Positions 47,998 through 56,337 of a DNA stretch of 64,000 nucleotides are shown here, piece by piece. How positions within the stretch are numbered: position 1 is the first letter of the stretch; the number at the start of each line of letters is the position of its first letter. The DNA lies in contig JASFYU010000066.1 of NCBI GenBank assembly GCA_045046905.1, forward strand, positions 1 to 64,000, written 5' to 3'. Origin of the DNA: JASFYU01 sp045046905 (GTDB taxonomy: Bacteria > Bacteroidota > Bacteroidia > Flavobacteriales > Flavobacteriaceae). Made by a program: the position numbers and the translations under genes. The notes below the pieces were generated by a model. The model had not been told where the DNA came from, made no database searches, and saw only the letters and a list, made by a program, of their open reading frames with translations.

Positions 47998-49269
47998 ATG
48001 GTAAAAAATATTTCAGAGCGTGATAAAAAACATTTGTGGCATCCCCTGACACAGCACAAATTGCATCCTGAAATGATAGCGATTGTAAAGGCTAAGGGTG
48101 CTGTGCTCTATGATGAGGCCGAAAAAGAGTATATTGATGGTATTGCCTCGTGGTATACCTGTATGTATGGCCATTGCAATGATTATATAGTAGAGCAGGT
48201 AACCAATCAGATGCGCCAATTAGATCAGGTGGTTTTTAGCGGGTTTACGCATGAGCCGGCGGTCAAGCTTTCCGAGGCCCTCATCGAAATACTTCCTGAC
48301 AATCAGGAGAAGCTATTTTTTTCTGACAATGGATCTACGGCTACCGAAATTGGTATAAAGATGGCGCTACAGTACCATTTTAATCGTGGTGAGAAACCTG
48401 GGGTGATGCTTGCTTTCGAGGATGGTTTTCACGGTGATACCTTTGGTGCGATGTCGGTTTCAGGGCTATCGGTATACAATGGTCCTTTTGAGGATTTTTT
48501 TATGGATGTAGAACGAATTCCCATTCCTACCCCTGAGAATATCGAACAACTACTAAGCTCTTTACAGACCAAATTAGAGCAAAATAATATTGCCGGATTC
48601 ATCTATGAGCCTTTAGTACAAGGTGCTGCGGCTATGAAAATGTATGATGCCGGTGATTTGGATCGGGTCCTAAGCTTACTTAAACAACATAACGTACTTA
48701 CGATTGCCGATGAAGTCATGACTGGGTTCGGAAAAACGGGCAGCTATTTCGCATCGGATTATTTGGTGAATAAACCCGATATTATGTGCCTTTCGAAAGC
48801 CCTGACGGCGGGTATGATGCCCATGGCGATTACCAGTTGCACAAAAAATGTCTATGATGCTTTTTATAGCGATGATATTGCAAAAGGGCTGTTTCATGGG
48901 CATACGTATACGGCCAATCCCTTGGCATGTACGGCCGCTTTGGCAGGCATTGAATTGTTGCGTTCCAATGAAATGCAGAAGAATATTCAGCGCATTATAC
49001 AATCGCATGAGAAGTTTGATCTCGAAATAAAAAATCACCCTAAAATAGCCGGCACCCGCCAATGCGGCATCATTTATGCGCTGGATCTTGATGTAAAAAT
49101 GGAGCGCTACGGAAACTTGCGAAATACATTATTCAAACACTTTATGGATAATGGCGTGTTTTTACGACCCTTAGGCAATACCATTTATATTTTGGCCCCT
49201 TATGTCATTACTGATGGGCAGTTAAAAAATATATATAGCGTAATCAAAGAGGCATTAGAACTATTCTAG
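47998..49269 (+). CDS. bioA: adenosylmethionine--8-amino-7-oxononanoate transaminase
   Basis: 423 residues from ATG 47998. The longer frame from TTG 47962 adds 12 residues without conservation and is rejected because MVKNISERDKKHLWHPLTQHK is the normal BioA start. A class III PLP aminotransferase with YTCMYGHCNDYI, FFSDNGSTATEIGIKMALQY, FEDGFHGDTFGAMSVSG and IMCLSKALTAGMMPMA (PLP lysine). The 3' end overlaps the convergent Coa1-like gene by 9 nt. Confidence 0.95.
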   Translation: MVKNISERDKKHLWHPLTQHKLHPEMIAIVKAKGAVLYDEAEKEYIDGIASWYTCMYGHCNDYIVEQVTNQMRQLDQVVFSGFTHEPAVKLSEALIEILPDNQEKLFFSDNGSTATEIGIKMALQYHFNRGEKPGVMLAFEDGFHGDTFGAMSVSGLSVYNGPFEDFFMDVERIPIPTPENIEQLLSSLQTKLEQNNIAGFIYEPLVQGAAAMKMYDAGDLDRVLSLLKQHNVLTIADEVMTGFGKTGSYFASDYLVNKPDIMCLSKALTAGMMPMAITSCTKNVYDAFYSDDIAKGLFHGHTYTANPLACTAALAGIELLRSNEMQKNIQRIIQSHEKFDLEIKNHPKIAGTRQCGIIYALDLDVKMERYGNLRNTLFKHFMDNGVFLRPLGNTIYILAPYVITDGQLKNIYSVIKEALELF

Positions 49270-49701
49270 GGAGTCATCTTCAAGCAGGTAAAAAGTCTCT
49301 TCATCTGTAATATCTACCCTGATTTCATGATAAATCCAGTTGTCTCCTGAACTCGAAGCATTTATATACAGGGTTCCCTTGCCTTTGGGTCCCGAAATGG
49401 GGATGATCATATTGGCCCTTCCATCGCCATTGGTGTAGTTTAAACTACCCTGTGCCATGCCATCATTTTCAATAGGCGAGCCCAATACTTTGATGAGTTG
49501 TTCATCTTGGTTTATTTTTTCAAAAGCATATTCATAGGGATCCAAATCCTCGAACAAGGTAGTGACTCCATAAAAAATAGACCCCATCAAGAGTACAAAA
49601 AGTAAGATTAGGCCAAGACAACCACCTAGGGGCAGGGCCCATTTCCAATTCCGTTTCACCCAACTGGGCCTAGATATTAGTTCATTGTCCCATTCACTCA
49701 T
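49261..49701 (-). CDS. Coa1/Tim21-domain membrane protein
   Basis: 146 residues. Short N-terminus with RPSWVKRNWKWALPLGGC, one transmembrane helix at about 21-45, then a soluble domain (FEKINQDEQLIKVLGSPIENDGMAQGSLNYTNGDGRANMIIPISGPKGKGTLYINASS) matching the Coa1 pattern of cytochrome oxidase assembly factors. In bacteria the role is not established. It interrupts the biotin cluster on the opposite strand, convergent with bioA. Confidence 0.75.
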   Translation of the reverse strand: MSEWDNELISRPSWVKRNWKWALPLGGCLGLILLFVLLMGSIFYGVTTLFEDLDPYEYAFEKINQDEQLIKVLGSPIENDGMAQGSLNYTNGDGRANMIIPISGPKGKGTLYINASSSGDNWIYHEIRVDITDEETFYLLEDDSLE

Positions 49702-49795
49702 TATTCTCTTTTTTTATTTTCATATTGTATCATTACTAATTCTCTCATTGCTCATTTTTTTCAGTTTGTTTTTCTTATATCAAGATAAGAACTTT

Positions 49796-49803
49796 TACTT
49801 TTG
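49796..49803 (+). promoter_or_regulatory. -7 box of the ketoacyl synthase gene
   Basis: TACTTTTG, exact consensus. It overlaps the in-frame TTG at 49801, so that codon cannot be the start if this promoter is used; it supports the TTG at 49822 instead. A TTTG at 49765-49768 is a -33 candidate, but its 27-nt spacing is long. Confidence 0.5.
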
Positions 49804-49821
49804 CCCCAAACCAAGACTATT

Positions 49822-51024
49822 TTGACAGCACCCATATCTATAACCGCAATTTCTTCAATTTCCCCTGTCGGGACTTCCCCGGAAGAGATTTGGGAGAATT
49901 ACCAAGGTAATCAGCATTTGTTCATCAACAAAAAATATACGGATGAAATGACATGGGTCGCAGCCCTATCGAAAACCGCAAAACTCGAAATAAAGAACCT
50001 CAGAAACTCGGATTCTAAATATAAAAACCTAGATGATTCTGTGCTTTTTGCTATATATGCATCAAGAAGGGCAATTCAAAGTGCTGGGTGGAAATCAGAA
50101 GATAATTTCGGTATAAATATCGGTTCTTCTCGGGGAGCCACGGCACTTTTTGAAAAGTATCACGAAGAGTTTATCTGCCAGAAAAAAACATCGACTCTAT
50201 CTTCCCCGACCACTACTTTGGGCAATATTTCTTCTTGGGTGGCACATGATCTACAGACCTTAGGTCCTGAAATATCGCATTCTATCACCTGTTCTACGGC
50301 CCTACATGCCTTGTTGAACGGTGTCGCATGGCTTAAAGGCGGCATGGCTGATAAGTTTTTGGTGGGTGGTAGTGAGGCCCCATTGACTCCTTTTACCATA
50401 GCACAGATGAAGGCCTTAAAAATATATTCGAAAGGGTCTTTAATCAAGGGTGCTGAGCGTAGCCGATCGGCGGTTGCAGTATACCCATGCCGGGCCTTGG
50501 ACTTAGAAAAAAAGAAGAATTCGATGATTCTCGGTGAGGGCGCATCGATTGCCTGTCTAGAAAAGGGCATTCCTGAAAATGCATTAGCCGTCATCGAAGG
50601 TATAGGGTATGCCACCGAGATTTTAGAGCATAATATTTCAATTTCAACCGATGCCCAATGTTTTCAACGATCCATGAAAATGGCCTTGGGTGAGTTAGCG
50701 CCAAATGAGGTAAATGTTATTGTGATGCATGCTCCAGGTACCATAAAAGGCGATATGTCAGAGTTTAAGGCGATACGAGAAGTATTTGGGGCGCACATTC
50801 CCGCATTAACAAGCAATAAGTGGAAGATAGGCCACACTTTTGGAGCATCAGGAATGTTGAGTATAGAACTAGCTGTATTGATGTTACAACATCAATATTT
50901 TGTAAAAGTTCCTTTTATAGCCTCTGATTCGGTGCCGACAAAGATTCGTAGAATTATGATTAATGCTGTAGGGTTTGGGGGTAATGCCGTTAGTGTTTTA
51001 TTGAAAAAACCAACGTATAACTAA
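49822..51024 (+). CDS. FabF-like beta-ketoacyl synthase within the biotin cluster
   Basis: 400 residues from TTG 49822 (MTAPISITAISSISPVGTSP). No ATG is available at the 5' end, and an earlier TTG at 49801 lies in the promoter box. Thiolase fold with a full Cys-His-His triad: Cys157 in SITCSTALHA, His303 in VMHAPGTIKGD, His338 in KIGHTFGASG. It makes carbon-carbon bonds by decarboxylative condensation on ACP. The location between bioA and bioB suggests a role in building the pimeloyl chain. bioC and bioH are not seen here. The sequence is more diverged than housekeeping FabF, consistent with specialised substrates. Confidence 0.85.
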   Translation: MTAPISITAISSISPVGTSPEEIWENYQGNQHLFINKKYTDEMTWVAALSKTAKLEIKNLRNSDSKYKNLDDSVLFAIYASRRAIQSAGWKSEDNFGINIGSSRGATALFEKYHEEFICQKKTSTLSSPTTTLGNISSWVAHDLQTLGPEISHSITCSTALHALLNGVAWLKGGMADKFLVGGSEAPLTPFTIAQMKALKIYSKGSLIKGAERSRSAVAVYPCRALDLEKKKNSMILGEGASIACLEKGIPENALAVIEGIGYATEILEHNISISTDAQCFQRSMKMALGELAPNEVNVIVMHAPGTIKGDMSEFKAIREVFGAHIPALTSNKWKIGHTFGASGMLSIELAVLMLQHQYFVKVPFIASDSVPTKIRRIMINAVGFGGNAVSVLLKKPTYN

Positions 51025-51070
51025 GAAAACCTGATTTTTGAAATTGCAACCCTAATTTGGGGTATAGATA

Positions 51071-51103
51071 TTGGAATTTTCCCGTTTTTAAGAGTTATTT
51101 TTG
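51071..51103 (+). promoter_or_regulatory. bioB promoter, -33 and -7 boxes
   Basis: TTG at 51071-51073 and TATTTTTG at 51096-51103 with a 22-nt spacer fit the Bacteroidota consensus TTG-N17-23-TAnnTTTG. The predicted start is around 51108, about 14 nt before ATG 51122. Confidence 0.65.
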
Positions 51104-51121
51104 TACTAGAATTACCACCTT

Positions 51122-52216
51122 ATGAGCGAAGTAAGACACGATTGGACCAAACAGGAAATACTAGATATTTACAATAGGCCTTTTATGGAGTTGCTTTATG
51201 ATGCGGCAACGATTCATCGAAAGCATCACGACCCCAATACGGTACAGGTTTCTACCTTGCTTTCTATTAAAACCGGTGGTTGTCCTGAAGATTGTGGATA
51301 TTGCCCACAGGCTGCTCGTTACCACACCGCTATCGAAACCAATGACCTGATGACAGTCTCTCATGTAAAGGCACAGGCGTTACGCGCCAAGGAATCAGGT
51401 AGTTCTAGGGTGTGTATGGGGGCTGCATGGAGAAATGTAAAGGATGGTGCCGAATTTGATCAGGTACTCGAAATGGTACGAACTATCAATAAATTAGATA
51501 TGGAGGTTTGCTGTACTTTAGGAATGCTGACCGAAAATCAGGCCAAGCGTTTGGCCGAGGCCGGCCTTTATGCATACAATCATAATCTTGATACTTCGGA
51601 GGATTATTATAAAGATGTGATTTCTACCCGTGCTTTTGAAGACCGATTAGAAACCATAGATAATGTTCGTAAGAGTAATGTCACCGTTTGTAGCGGCGGA
51701 ATTATTGGGATGGGCGAAAAATTGGAGGACAGGGCAGGAATGTTGGTCGCGCTTACCTCTTTAGACCCACAGCCAGAATCTGTTCCGATCAATGCTTTAG
51801 TGCCTGTAAAAGGTACACCTATGGAAGATATAGCCCCTGTTTCGATTTGGGACATGGTACGTATGGTGGCTACGGCAAGAATAGTGATGCCAGAAACCCA
51901 GGTGCGGCTTTCTGCCGGGCGAGCTGAAATGAGTAGAGAAGGTCAGGCCATGTGCTTCTTTGTTGGTGCCAATTCCATTTTTGCCGGTGATAAGTTATTG
52001 ACTACGCCCAACTCAGATGTGAATGAAGACATGAAAATGTTTGAATTATTAGGGCTGAACCCTCAGAAACCGTTTACGAAAATCTCGCAACCGAAAACAA
52101 TCGAAGCCCAGGATTCTAAACTGAAACCCTTGGGGGAAAAACCAAAATGGTCTCGCCCCGGGCATAGTATCGAACGTAATGAAGAGGCCAAAGCAAATGC
52201 CAAAATAGTGCAGTAA
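51122..52216 (+). CDS. bioB: biotin synthase
   Basis: 364 residues. A radical-SAM enzyme inserting sulphur into dethiobiotin. The 4Fe-4S site is Cys54, Cys58 and Cys61 (GGCPEDCGYCPQA). The 2Fe-2S ligand region follows (SSRVCMGAAW; MEVCCTLGML; VCSGGIIGMGE), with LSAGRAEMSREGQAMCFFVGANSIFAG at the C-terminal side. A 40-residue tail rich in Lys/Glu (PKTIEAQDSKLKPLGEK) is longer than in E. coli. It has its own promoter. Confidence 0.97.
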   Translation: MSEVRHDWTKQEILDIYNRPFMELLYDAATIHRKHHDPNTVQVSTLLSIKTGGCPEDCGYCPQAARYHTAIETNDLMTVSHVKAQALRAKESGSSRVCMGAAWRNVKDGAEFDQVLEMVRTINKLDMEVCCTLGMLTENQAKRLAEAGLYAYNHNLDTSEDYYKDVISTRAFEDRLETIDNVRKSNVTVCSGGIIGMGEKLEDRAGMLVALTSLDPQPESVPINALVPVKGTPMEDIAPVSIWDMVRMVATARIVMPETQVRLSAGRAEMSREGQAMCFFVGANSIFAGDKLLTTPNSDVNEDMKMFELLGLNPQKPFTKISQPKTIEAQDSKLKPLGEKPKWSRPGHSIERNEEAKANAKIVQ

Positions 52217-52376
52217 TACACGCTAGTATTATTTCAATAAATAAGCGATTTCGAACAGCATCAAAAATAGTAAACCACAAATTATTACCACGTGATACAA
52301 AGACAAATGGGTAAGCCCGTATAAGATAATTTCTTAAGGCTGCTTACATTTGGAGTTCATATAAATACGACTACCA

Positions 52377-53234
52377 TTGAAGCTAGAAGATATTCCTAGG
52401 TTGCGAACCATTACCAAGGAAGATTTTATAAAACAGTATTTCAAACCTCAAAAACCTGTTGTAATAGAACGGGCAATAGAGGATTGGCCTGCATATTCGA
52501 AATGGAATTTTGACTATATGCAGAAAATGGCCGGTCATAAAACCGTGCCGCTCTATGATGATAGGCCGGTACATCATGATGATGGTTTTAATGAACCACA
52601 TACCGAAATGAAGATGAGCGATTATATAGGTCTATTGAAAAAAGGTCCCACCAAATTCCGTATTTTTCTTTGGAATATATTTAAGGAGGTGCCAGAGCTG
52701 CAATCTGATTTCACCTATCCTGATTTTGGTATTCGTCTTTTAAAGCGAGTTCCCATGCTTTTTTTTGGTGGCAGTGATTCGTATACATTTATGCACTATG
52801 ACATTGATTATGCCAATATCTTCCATTTTCATTTTGAGGGAAAAAAGCTATGTATCCTATTTCCGAAATCCGAGACCAAGTACCTGTATAAGGTGCCACA
52901 TTCGATAATTACGCATGAACACATAGATTTCTCCAATCCTGATTTTAAGAAATGGCCGGCCCTTAAAAAGGCCAAAGGATTTACAACTAATTTAAAGCAT
53001 GGTGAAATGCTATACATGCCAGAGGGCTATTGGCATTATATGAAATATACTAGCCCTAGCTTTTCGATGAGTTTACGTGCGTTGGCCAGAAACCCGATTA
53101 ATTTGAGTAAGGCCGCATATAATATTTTTATCATGCGCTACTTCGATGTAATGATGCGAAAATTAAAAGGGCAGCAATGGATCGATCAGAAAAATAAAAA
53201 GGCTATTGCAAAGACCAATAAATGGCTGATTTAA
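52377..53234 (+). CDS. cupin-like (JmjC/FIH-type) Fe(II)/2-oxoglutarate oxygenase candidate
   Basis: 285 residues from TTG 52377; no ATG precedes the conserved TKEDFIKQYFKPQKPVVIERAIEDWPAY start. A cupin_8 / JmjC-like fold. The facial triad is visible: His140 and Asp142 in TFMHYDID, and His220 in MPEGYWHYMKY. Homologues in animals hydroxylate protein Asn/Asp or other residues; the bacterial substrate is unknown. It lies 160 nt after bioB on the same strand. Confidence 0.85.
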   Translation: MKLEDIPRLRTITKEDFIKQYFKPQKPVVIERAIEDWPAYSKWNFDYMQKMAGHKTVPLYDDRPVHHDDGFNEPHTEMKMSDYIGLLKKGPTKFRIFLWNIFKEVPELQSDFTYPDFGIRLLKRVPMLFFGGSDSYTFMHYDIDYANIFHFHFEGKKLCILFPKSETKYLYKVPHSIITHEHIDFSNPDFKKWPALKKAKGFTTNLKHGEMLYMPEGYWHYMKYTSPSFSMSLRALARNPINLSKAAYNIFIMRYFDVMMRKLKGQQWIDQKNKKAIAKTNKWLI

Positions 53235-53331
53235 AATAAATCGGATTTTTAAATAGAACTTTTTTCAGCTATGAGTTGCTAGCTTATATTTTGGATACTC
53301 ATTTGTGCCAGTAGCGTTGACTCGCGATGGT

Positions 53332-53805
53332 TTACTTTATAAGTGTGGTGATTTTACTATATACCAAATGACTTTCCCAACCACGATATAGGAGGTAATC
53401 GGCCAGTTTTTTTCTTTTTTTTAGAAAATTGGTTTCCGTTAACTGATCTAATCTTTTTTTTGCGAGGGCATCCAAAGTTTCCAGATAAGTTTCCTCATCA
53501 ATTTCCGTAAGGGCATTTTTGATATTGTATTTGGAAATTTGACGTTGTTGCAGTTCGTTTACAATTCGCTTTCTGCCCCATTTTTTTATGTTGAATTTTC
53601 CGCGTGCATAGCTGCGGGCAAAACGCTCCTCGTTGAGATAATTATTTTCGATAAGATGTACTAGAATCTGATCTATGGCTTCAGGAATCATGCTCATTTC
53701 CCATGCCTTGGTCTTTACTTCTCTATGACAGCGTTCTTGGTAAGCGCAGTAGCGCTCCAATTTTCTTTTCGCTTCGGTAAGGGTATATGATTTTTGGTGT
53801 TGCAC
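53332..53805 (-). CDS. recX: regulatory protein RecX
   Basis: 157 residues from GTG 53805 (MQHQKSYTLTEAKRKLERYCAYQERCHREV). It inhibits or modulates RecA filaments. Three-helix RecX repeats are visible (ARSYARGKFNIKKWGRKRIVNELQQRQISKYNIKNAL). A -7 box at 53810-53817 lies only 4 nt upstream of the GTG, so a leaderless GTG-start message is predicted. Confidence 0.9.
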   Translation of the reverse strand: MQHQKSYTLTEAKRKLERYCAYQERCHREVKTKAWEMSMIPEAIDQILVHLIENNYLNEERFARSYARGKFNIKKWGRKRIVNELQQRQISKYNIKNALTEIDEETYLETLDALAKKRLDQLTETNFLKKRKKLADYLLYRGWESHLVYSKITTLIK

Positions 53806-53809
53806 AAAT

Positions 53810-53817
53810 CAAAAGTA
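53810..53817 (-). promoter_or_regulatory. -7 box immediately before recX
   Basis: TACTTTTG on the minus strand, an exact match, ends 4 nt before the GTG start. This makes the recX mRNA probably leaderless. Confidence 0.5.
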
Positions 53818-54017
53818 CTATTAACCTGAGTCACAGAAAACAAAATCTCTTTTTTTGTTTTATCCTGCTTCCTGTGATTTGCATAGGCATACTTGCCTGT
53901 TATAGCTAGGGCTACGCAAATAATGAGTAAACTGCTACGACTAAAAGTTTGTGTGGCGCGAAACCGAAGTATGAAAGCGTTTGAATCACCTGGTTTATGG
54001 GGTTTTTGATATAAAAC

Positions 54018-54051
54018 AAAAAAAGCGACCCTCGTTGTCGAAGATCGCTTT
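54018..54051 (-). terminator. rng terminator
   Basis: AAAGCGA (54022-54028) pairs with TCGCTTT (54045-54051). On the minus strand the hairpin ends in a run of T just after the rng stop. Confidence 0.75.
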
Positions 54052-54059
54052 CTTAAATT

Positions 54060-55607
54060 TTAATAAATGGTTTTACCGTCTTTATTTTTAAAACGGTATT
54101 CGAGGTACGTATACGCATCTCGAGGTTGTATTTTTATCCATTTCTTATGCTCCAAGAACCATTTGATGCGTATGGATCTGAAACCCTTGGTCAAATAAGC
54201 TGCAATAAAAGGATGTATATTAAGTGTTATATCATTCGCCTTTGCAGGACCTTTTAAAAGTCTCTCTAGATCAACGTTTATCTTGTCTAGCAAAACAATG
54301 GGGGCTTCTACCTCTTGGCCATTGCCATTGGGATTTTCCTCAGTTGTTTTGATTTTCATTTCGGGCCGTACCCGTTGTCTGGTAATCTGTATAAGTCCGA
54401 ATTTGCTCGGTGGTAATATTTTGTGCTTGGCACGATCATCTTTCATTTCATCCCTGAGGTGATCAAAAAGCTTTTTTCTGTGCTGGGCTCTTACCATATC
54501 TATAAAATCAACTACGATAATACCCCCCATATCACGGAGGCGCAATTGCCTTGCAATTTCCGAGGCAGCTAACAAGTTTACTTCTAATGCCGTATCCTCT
54601 TGGTTTTTGGCCTTGTTCGAACGGTTACCGCTATTTACGTCTACAACATGTAGCGCTTCGGTATGTTCTATGATAAGGTAGGCACCCTTGCTCATTGATG
54701 CTGTACGGCCAAAAGAGGTTTTGATTTGACGGTCTATGCCAAATTTTTCGAAAATAGGCACAGACGAGTTGTACAGTTTAACCATTGATTCTTTACCAGG
54801 TGCAATTTCTTGCACATAATCTTGAATTTGGTTATAAAGCGTTATGTTATCAACATGGATCCCGGTAAAGGAATCATTGAAAACATCTCTGAGTATGCTA
54901 GAGGCCCTATTGAGCTCGACCAATACTTTAGAAGGCGTATGAGCCTTAGTTAATTTCTTACACATTGCGGACCACTTGTTCAGCAAGTTCTCTAGGTCTT
55001 TGTCCAGTTCTGCGACTTTCTTGCCTTCGGCAACTGTTCGGATAATAATTCCAAATCCTTTGGGCTTTATGCTCTTTACAAGCCTTTTAAGCCTATCCTT
55101 TTCTTGATTACTTCCGATTTTTTGAGATACGGATACGCGATCTGAAAAAGGTACCATAACCAAATATCGTCCTGCTATTGAAAGCTCTGAACTGATTCGT
55201 GGTCCTTTGGTAGATATGGGTTCTTTGACAATTTGCACCAACAAGGATTGATTGGCCTTGATAACATCTGTTATCACACCATGCTTATCTATATCCTTGT
55301 CAACGGGGAAATTTTTTAAGGAATACTCCTTTAATTTACCCGAACTCACTTGTTTTATGAATTTCAGCATTGAAGATAATTGCGGCCCAAGGTCATGATA
55401 ATGCAAGAAAGCATCTTTTTCATAACCTACATTAACAAAGGCTGCATTAAGACCGGTAACGGGCTTTCTCACTTTGGCCAAAAATATATCGCCAACCGAA
55501 AAGTCGTTATTGTCATCTTCTTTATGCAATTCAGTGAGTTTTCCATCCTTTAACAAGGCAAAATCGACGGCATCGGAACTAGATCTTACGATTAATTCTC
55601 TATTCAC
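54060..55607 (-). CDS. rng: ribonuclease G/E family protein
   Basis: 515 residues. An endoribonuclease of the RNase E/G family, processing rRNA and decaying mRNA. S1 domain near residues 35-110 (SVGDIFLAKVRKPVTGLNAAFVNVGYEKDAFLHYHDL), 5'-sensor region IIRTVAEGKK, catalytic Asp residues in GNRSNKAKNQEDTALEVNL and GGIIVVDFIDM. The Zn-link CPxC motif of E. coli RNase G/E, expected right after RQR, is absent: the sequence there is RPEMKIKTTEENPNGNGQEV. The C-terminal small domain remains. Confidence 0.9.
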   Translation of the reverse strand: MNRELIVRSSSDAVDFALLKDGKLTELHKEDDNNDFSVGDIFLAKVRKPVTGLNAAFVNVGYEKDAFLHYHDLGPQLSSMLKFIKQVSSGKLKEYSLKNFPVDKDIDKHGVITDVIKANQSLLVQIVKEPISTKGPRISSELSIAGRYLVMVPFSDRVSVSQKIGSNQEKDRLKRLVKSIKPKGFGIIIRTVAEGKKVAELDKDLENLLNKWSAMCKKLTKAHTPSKVLVELNRASSILRDVFNDSFTGIHVDNITLYNQIQDYVQEIAPGKESMVKLYNSSVPIFEKFGIDRQIKTSFGRTASMSKGAYLIIEHTEALHVVDVNSGNRSNKAKNQEDTALEVNLLAASEIARQLRLRDMGGIIVVDFIDMVRAQHRKKLFDHLRDEMKDDRAKHKILPPSKFGLIQITRQRVRPEMKIKTTEENPNGNGQEVEAPIVLLDKINVDLERLLKGPAKANDITLNIHPFIAAYLTKGFRSIRIKWFLEHKKWIKIQPRDAYTYLEYRFKNKDGKTIY

Positions 55608-55671
55608 CTGAATTTATGATTTACATCCGTGCCCATACTTTGGGCTCCGGATTGATTAAACAATATTTTAA

Positions 55672-55690
55672 ACAGGCAATATGTGCCTGT
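55672..55690 (-). promoter_or_regulatory. hairpin in the rng leader
   Basis: ACAGGCA / TGCCTGT, a perfect 7-bp stem with an ATATG loop, about 65 nt before the rng start codon and about 45 nt after the terminator of the preceding small gene. RNase E messages in other bacteria carry self-cleaved leaders, so a regulatory role is possible. Confidence 0.35.
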
Positions 55691-55734
55691 CGAAATTCTT
55701 TTTGAATTTCTATGTCAATGAACGTCTTAAAATG

Positions 55735-55761
55735 AAAAAGTAGTTGTGAAAACTACTTTTT
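55735..55761 (-). terminator. terminator or attenuator overlapping the small basic gene's stop
   Basis: Perfect 11-bp stem AAAAAGTAGTT / AACTACTTTTT with loop GTGAA. The stem includes the stop codon of the 29-residue gene. It could attenuate transcription from the HU/small protein genes into rng. Confidence 0.65.
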
Positions 55762-55842
55762 CTTATGTCGGTTAGCTCTCCTTCGCTTTTTTCGCTTATG
55801 GGTAGCTACCTTATGTCTTTTTCTTTTCTTACCACTCGGCAT
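55753..55842 (-). CDS. 29-residue very basic ribosomal-type protein
   Basis: MPSGKKRKRHKVATHKRKK then RRRANRHKKK: 19 of 29 residues are Lys, Arg or His. The sequence is strongly conserved among flavobacteria as far as I recall, and a small new ribosomal protein (named bL38) was described in the Flavobacterium johnsoniae ribosome; this may be that protein, but I cannot confirm it. The composition fits RNA binding in the ribosome. It lies 27 nt after HU and ends in a terminator. Confidence 0.7.
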   Translation of the reverse strand: MPSGKKRKRHKVATHKRKKRRRANRHKKK

Positions 55843-55869
55843 AAAGTTCTTCTTTTATAGATTACTATT

Positions 55870-56160
55870 TTATTTTATTTTTACGTTGCTCTTAACTCCT
55901 TCCACAAAAACTTTTGCTGGCTTAAAGGCAGGAATGTTGTGAGCTGGTATTTTAATAGTTGTGTTCTTAGATATGTTCCTTCCTGTTTTTTCAGCTCTAG
56001 TCTTGATTATAAAACTTCCAAAGCCTCTTAAATAAACATTGTCTCCTCCTTCAAGAGAAGTTTTTACCTCTTCCATAAAGGATTCGACAGTTGCTTGAAC
56101 ATCTCCTTTTTCAATTCCCAGTTTATCTGAGATTTTCGATACAATTTCGGCTTTCGTCAT
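55870..56160 (-). CDS. HU family DNA-binding protein
   Basis: 96 residues from ATG 56160 (MTKAEIVSKISDKLGIEKGDVQATVESFMEEVKTSL). The same frame stays open upstream to 56256, but that part is the promoter region: a TATATTTG box lies at 56198-56205. Histone-like core with GDNVYLRGFGSFIIKTRAEKTGRNISKNTTIKIPAHNIPAFKPAKVF. It bends DNA and compacts the nucleoid. Confidence 0.93.
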   Translation of the reverse strand: MTKAEIVSKISDKLGIEKGDVQATVESFMEEVKTSLEGGDNVYLRGFGSFIIKTRAEKTGRNISKNTTIKIPAHNIPAFKPAKVFVEGVKSNVKIK

Positions 56161-56197
56161 CTTTAATATTAAATTTTCTGTGTGTTTTTTCGGCCTG

Positions 56198-56205
56198 CAA
56201 ATATA
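56198..56205 (-). promoter_or_regulatory. -7 box of the HU gene
   Basis: TATATTTG, exact match on the minus strand, 38 nt before ATG 56160. It rules out the longer HU frame. Confidence 0.6.
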
Positions 56206-56337
56206 TAAATTTAATTCAATATTTCCCTCTAAAGGACTAATTTTAAGTGAATTCATCCGTACTTTTTTATCAATCGCTCGAAGTGGCTTAGAAATCTATA
56301 AATAAACTGTTACTTTTACATATTAGTATTCTTGTCA

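Noticed and set aside
56161..56256. longer N-terminus for HU
   Set aside because: This part contains the -7 box and has no HU-like sequence; the family starts at the internal ATG 56160.
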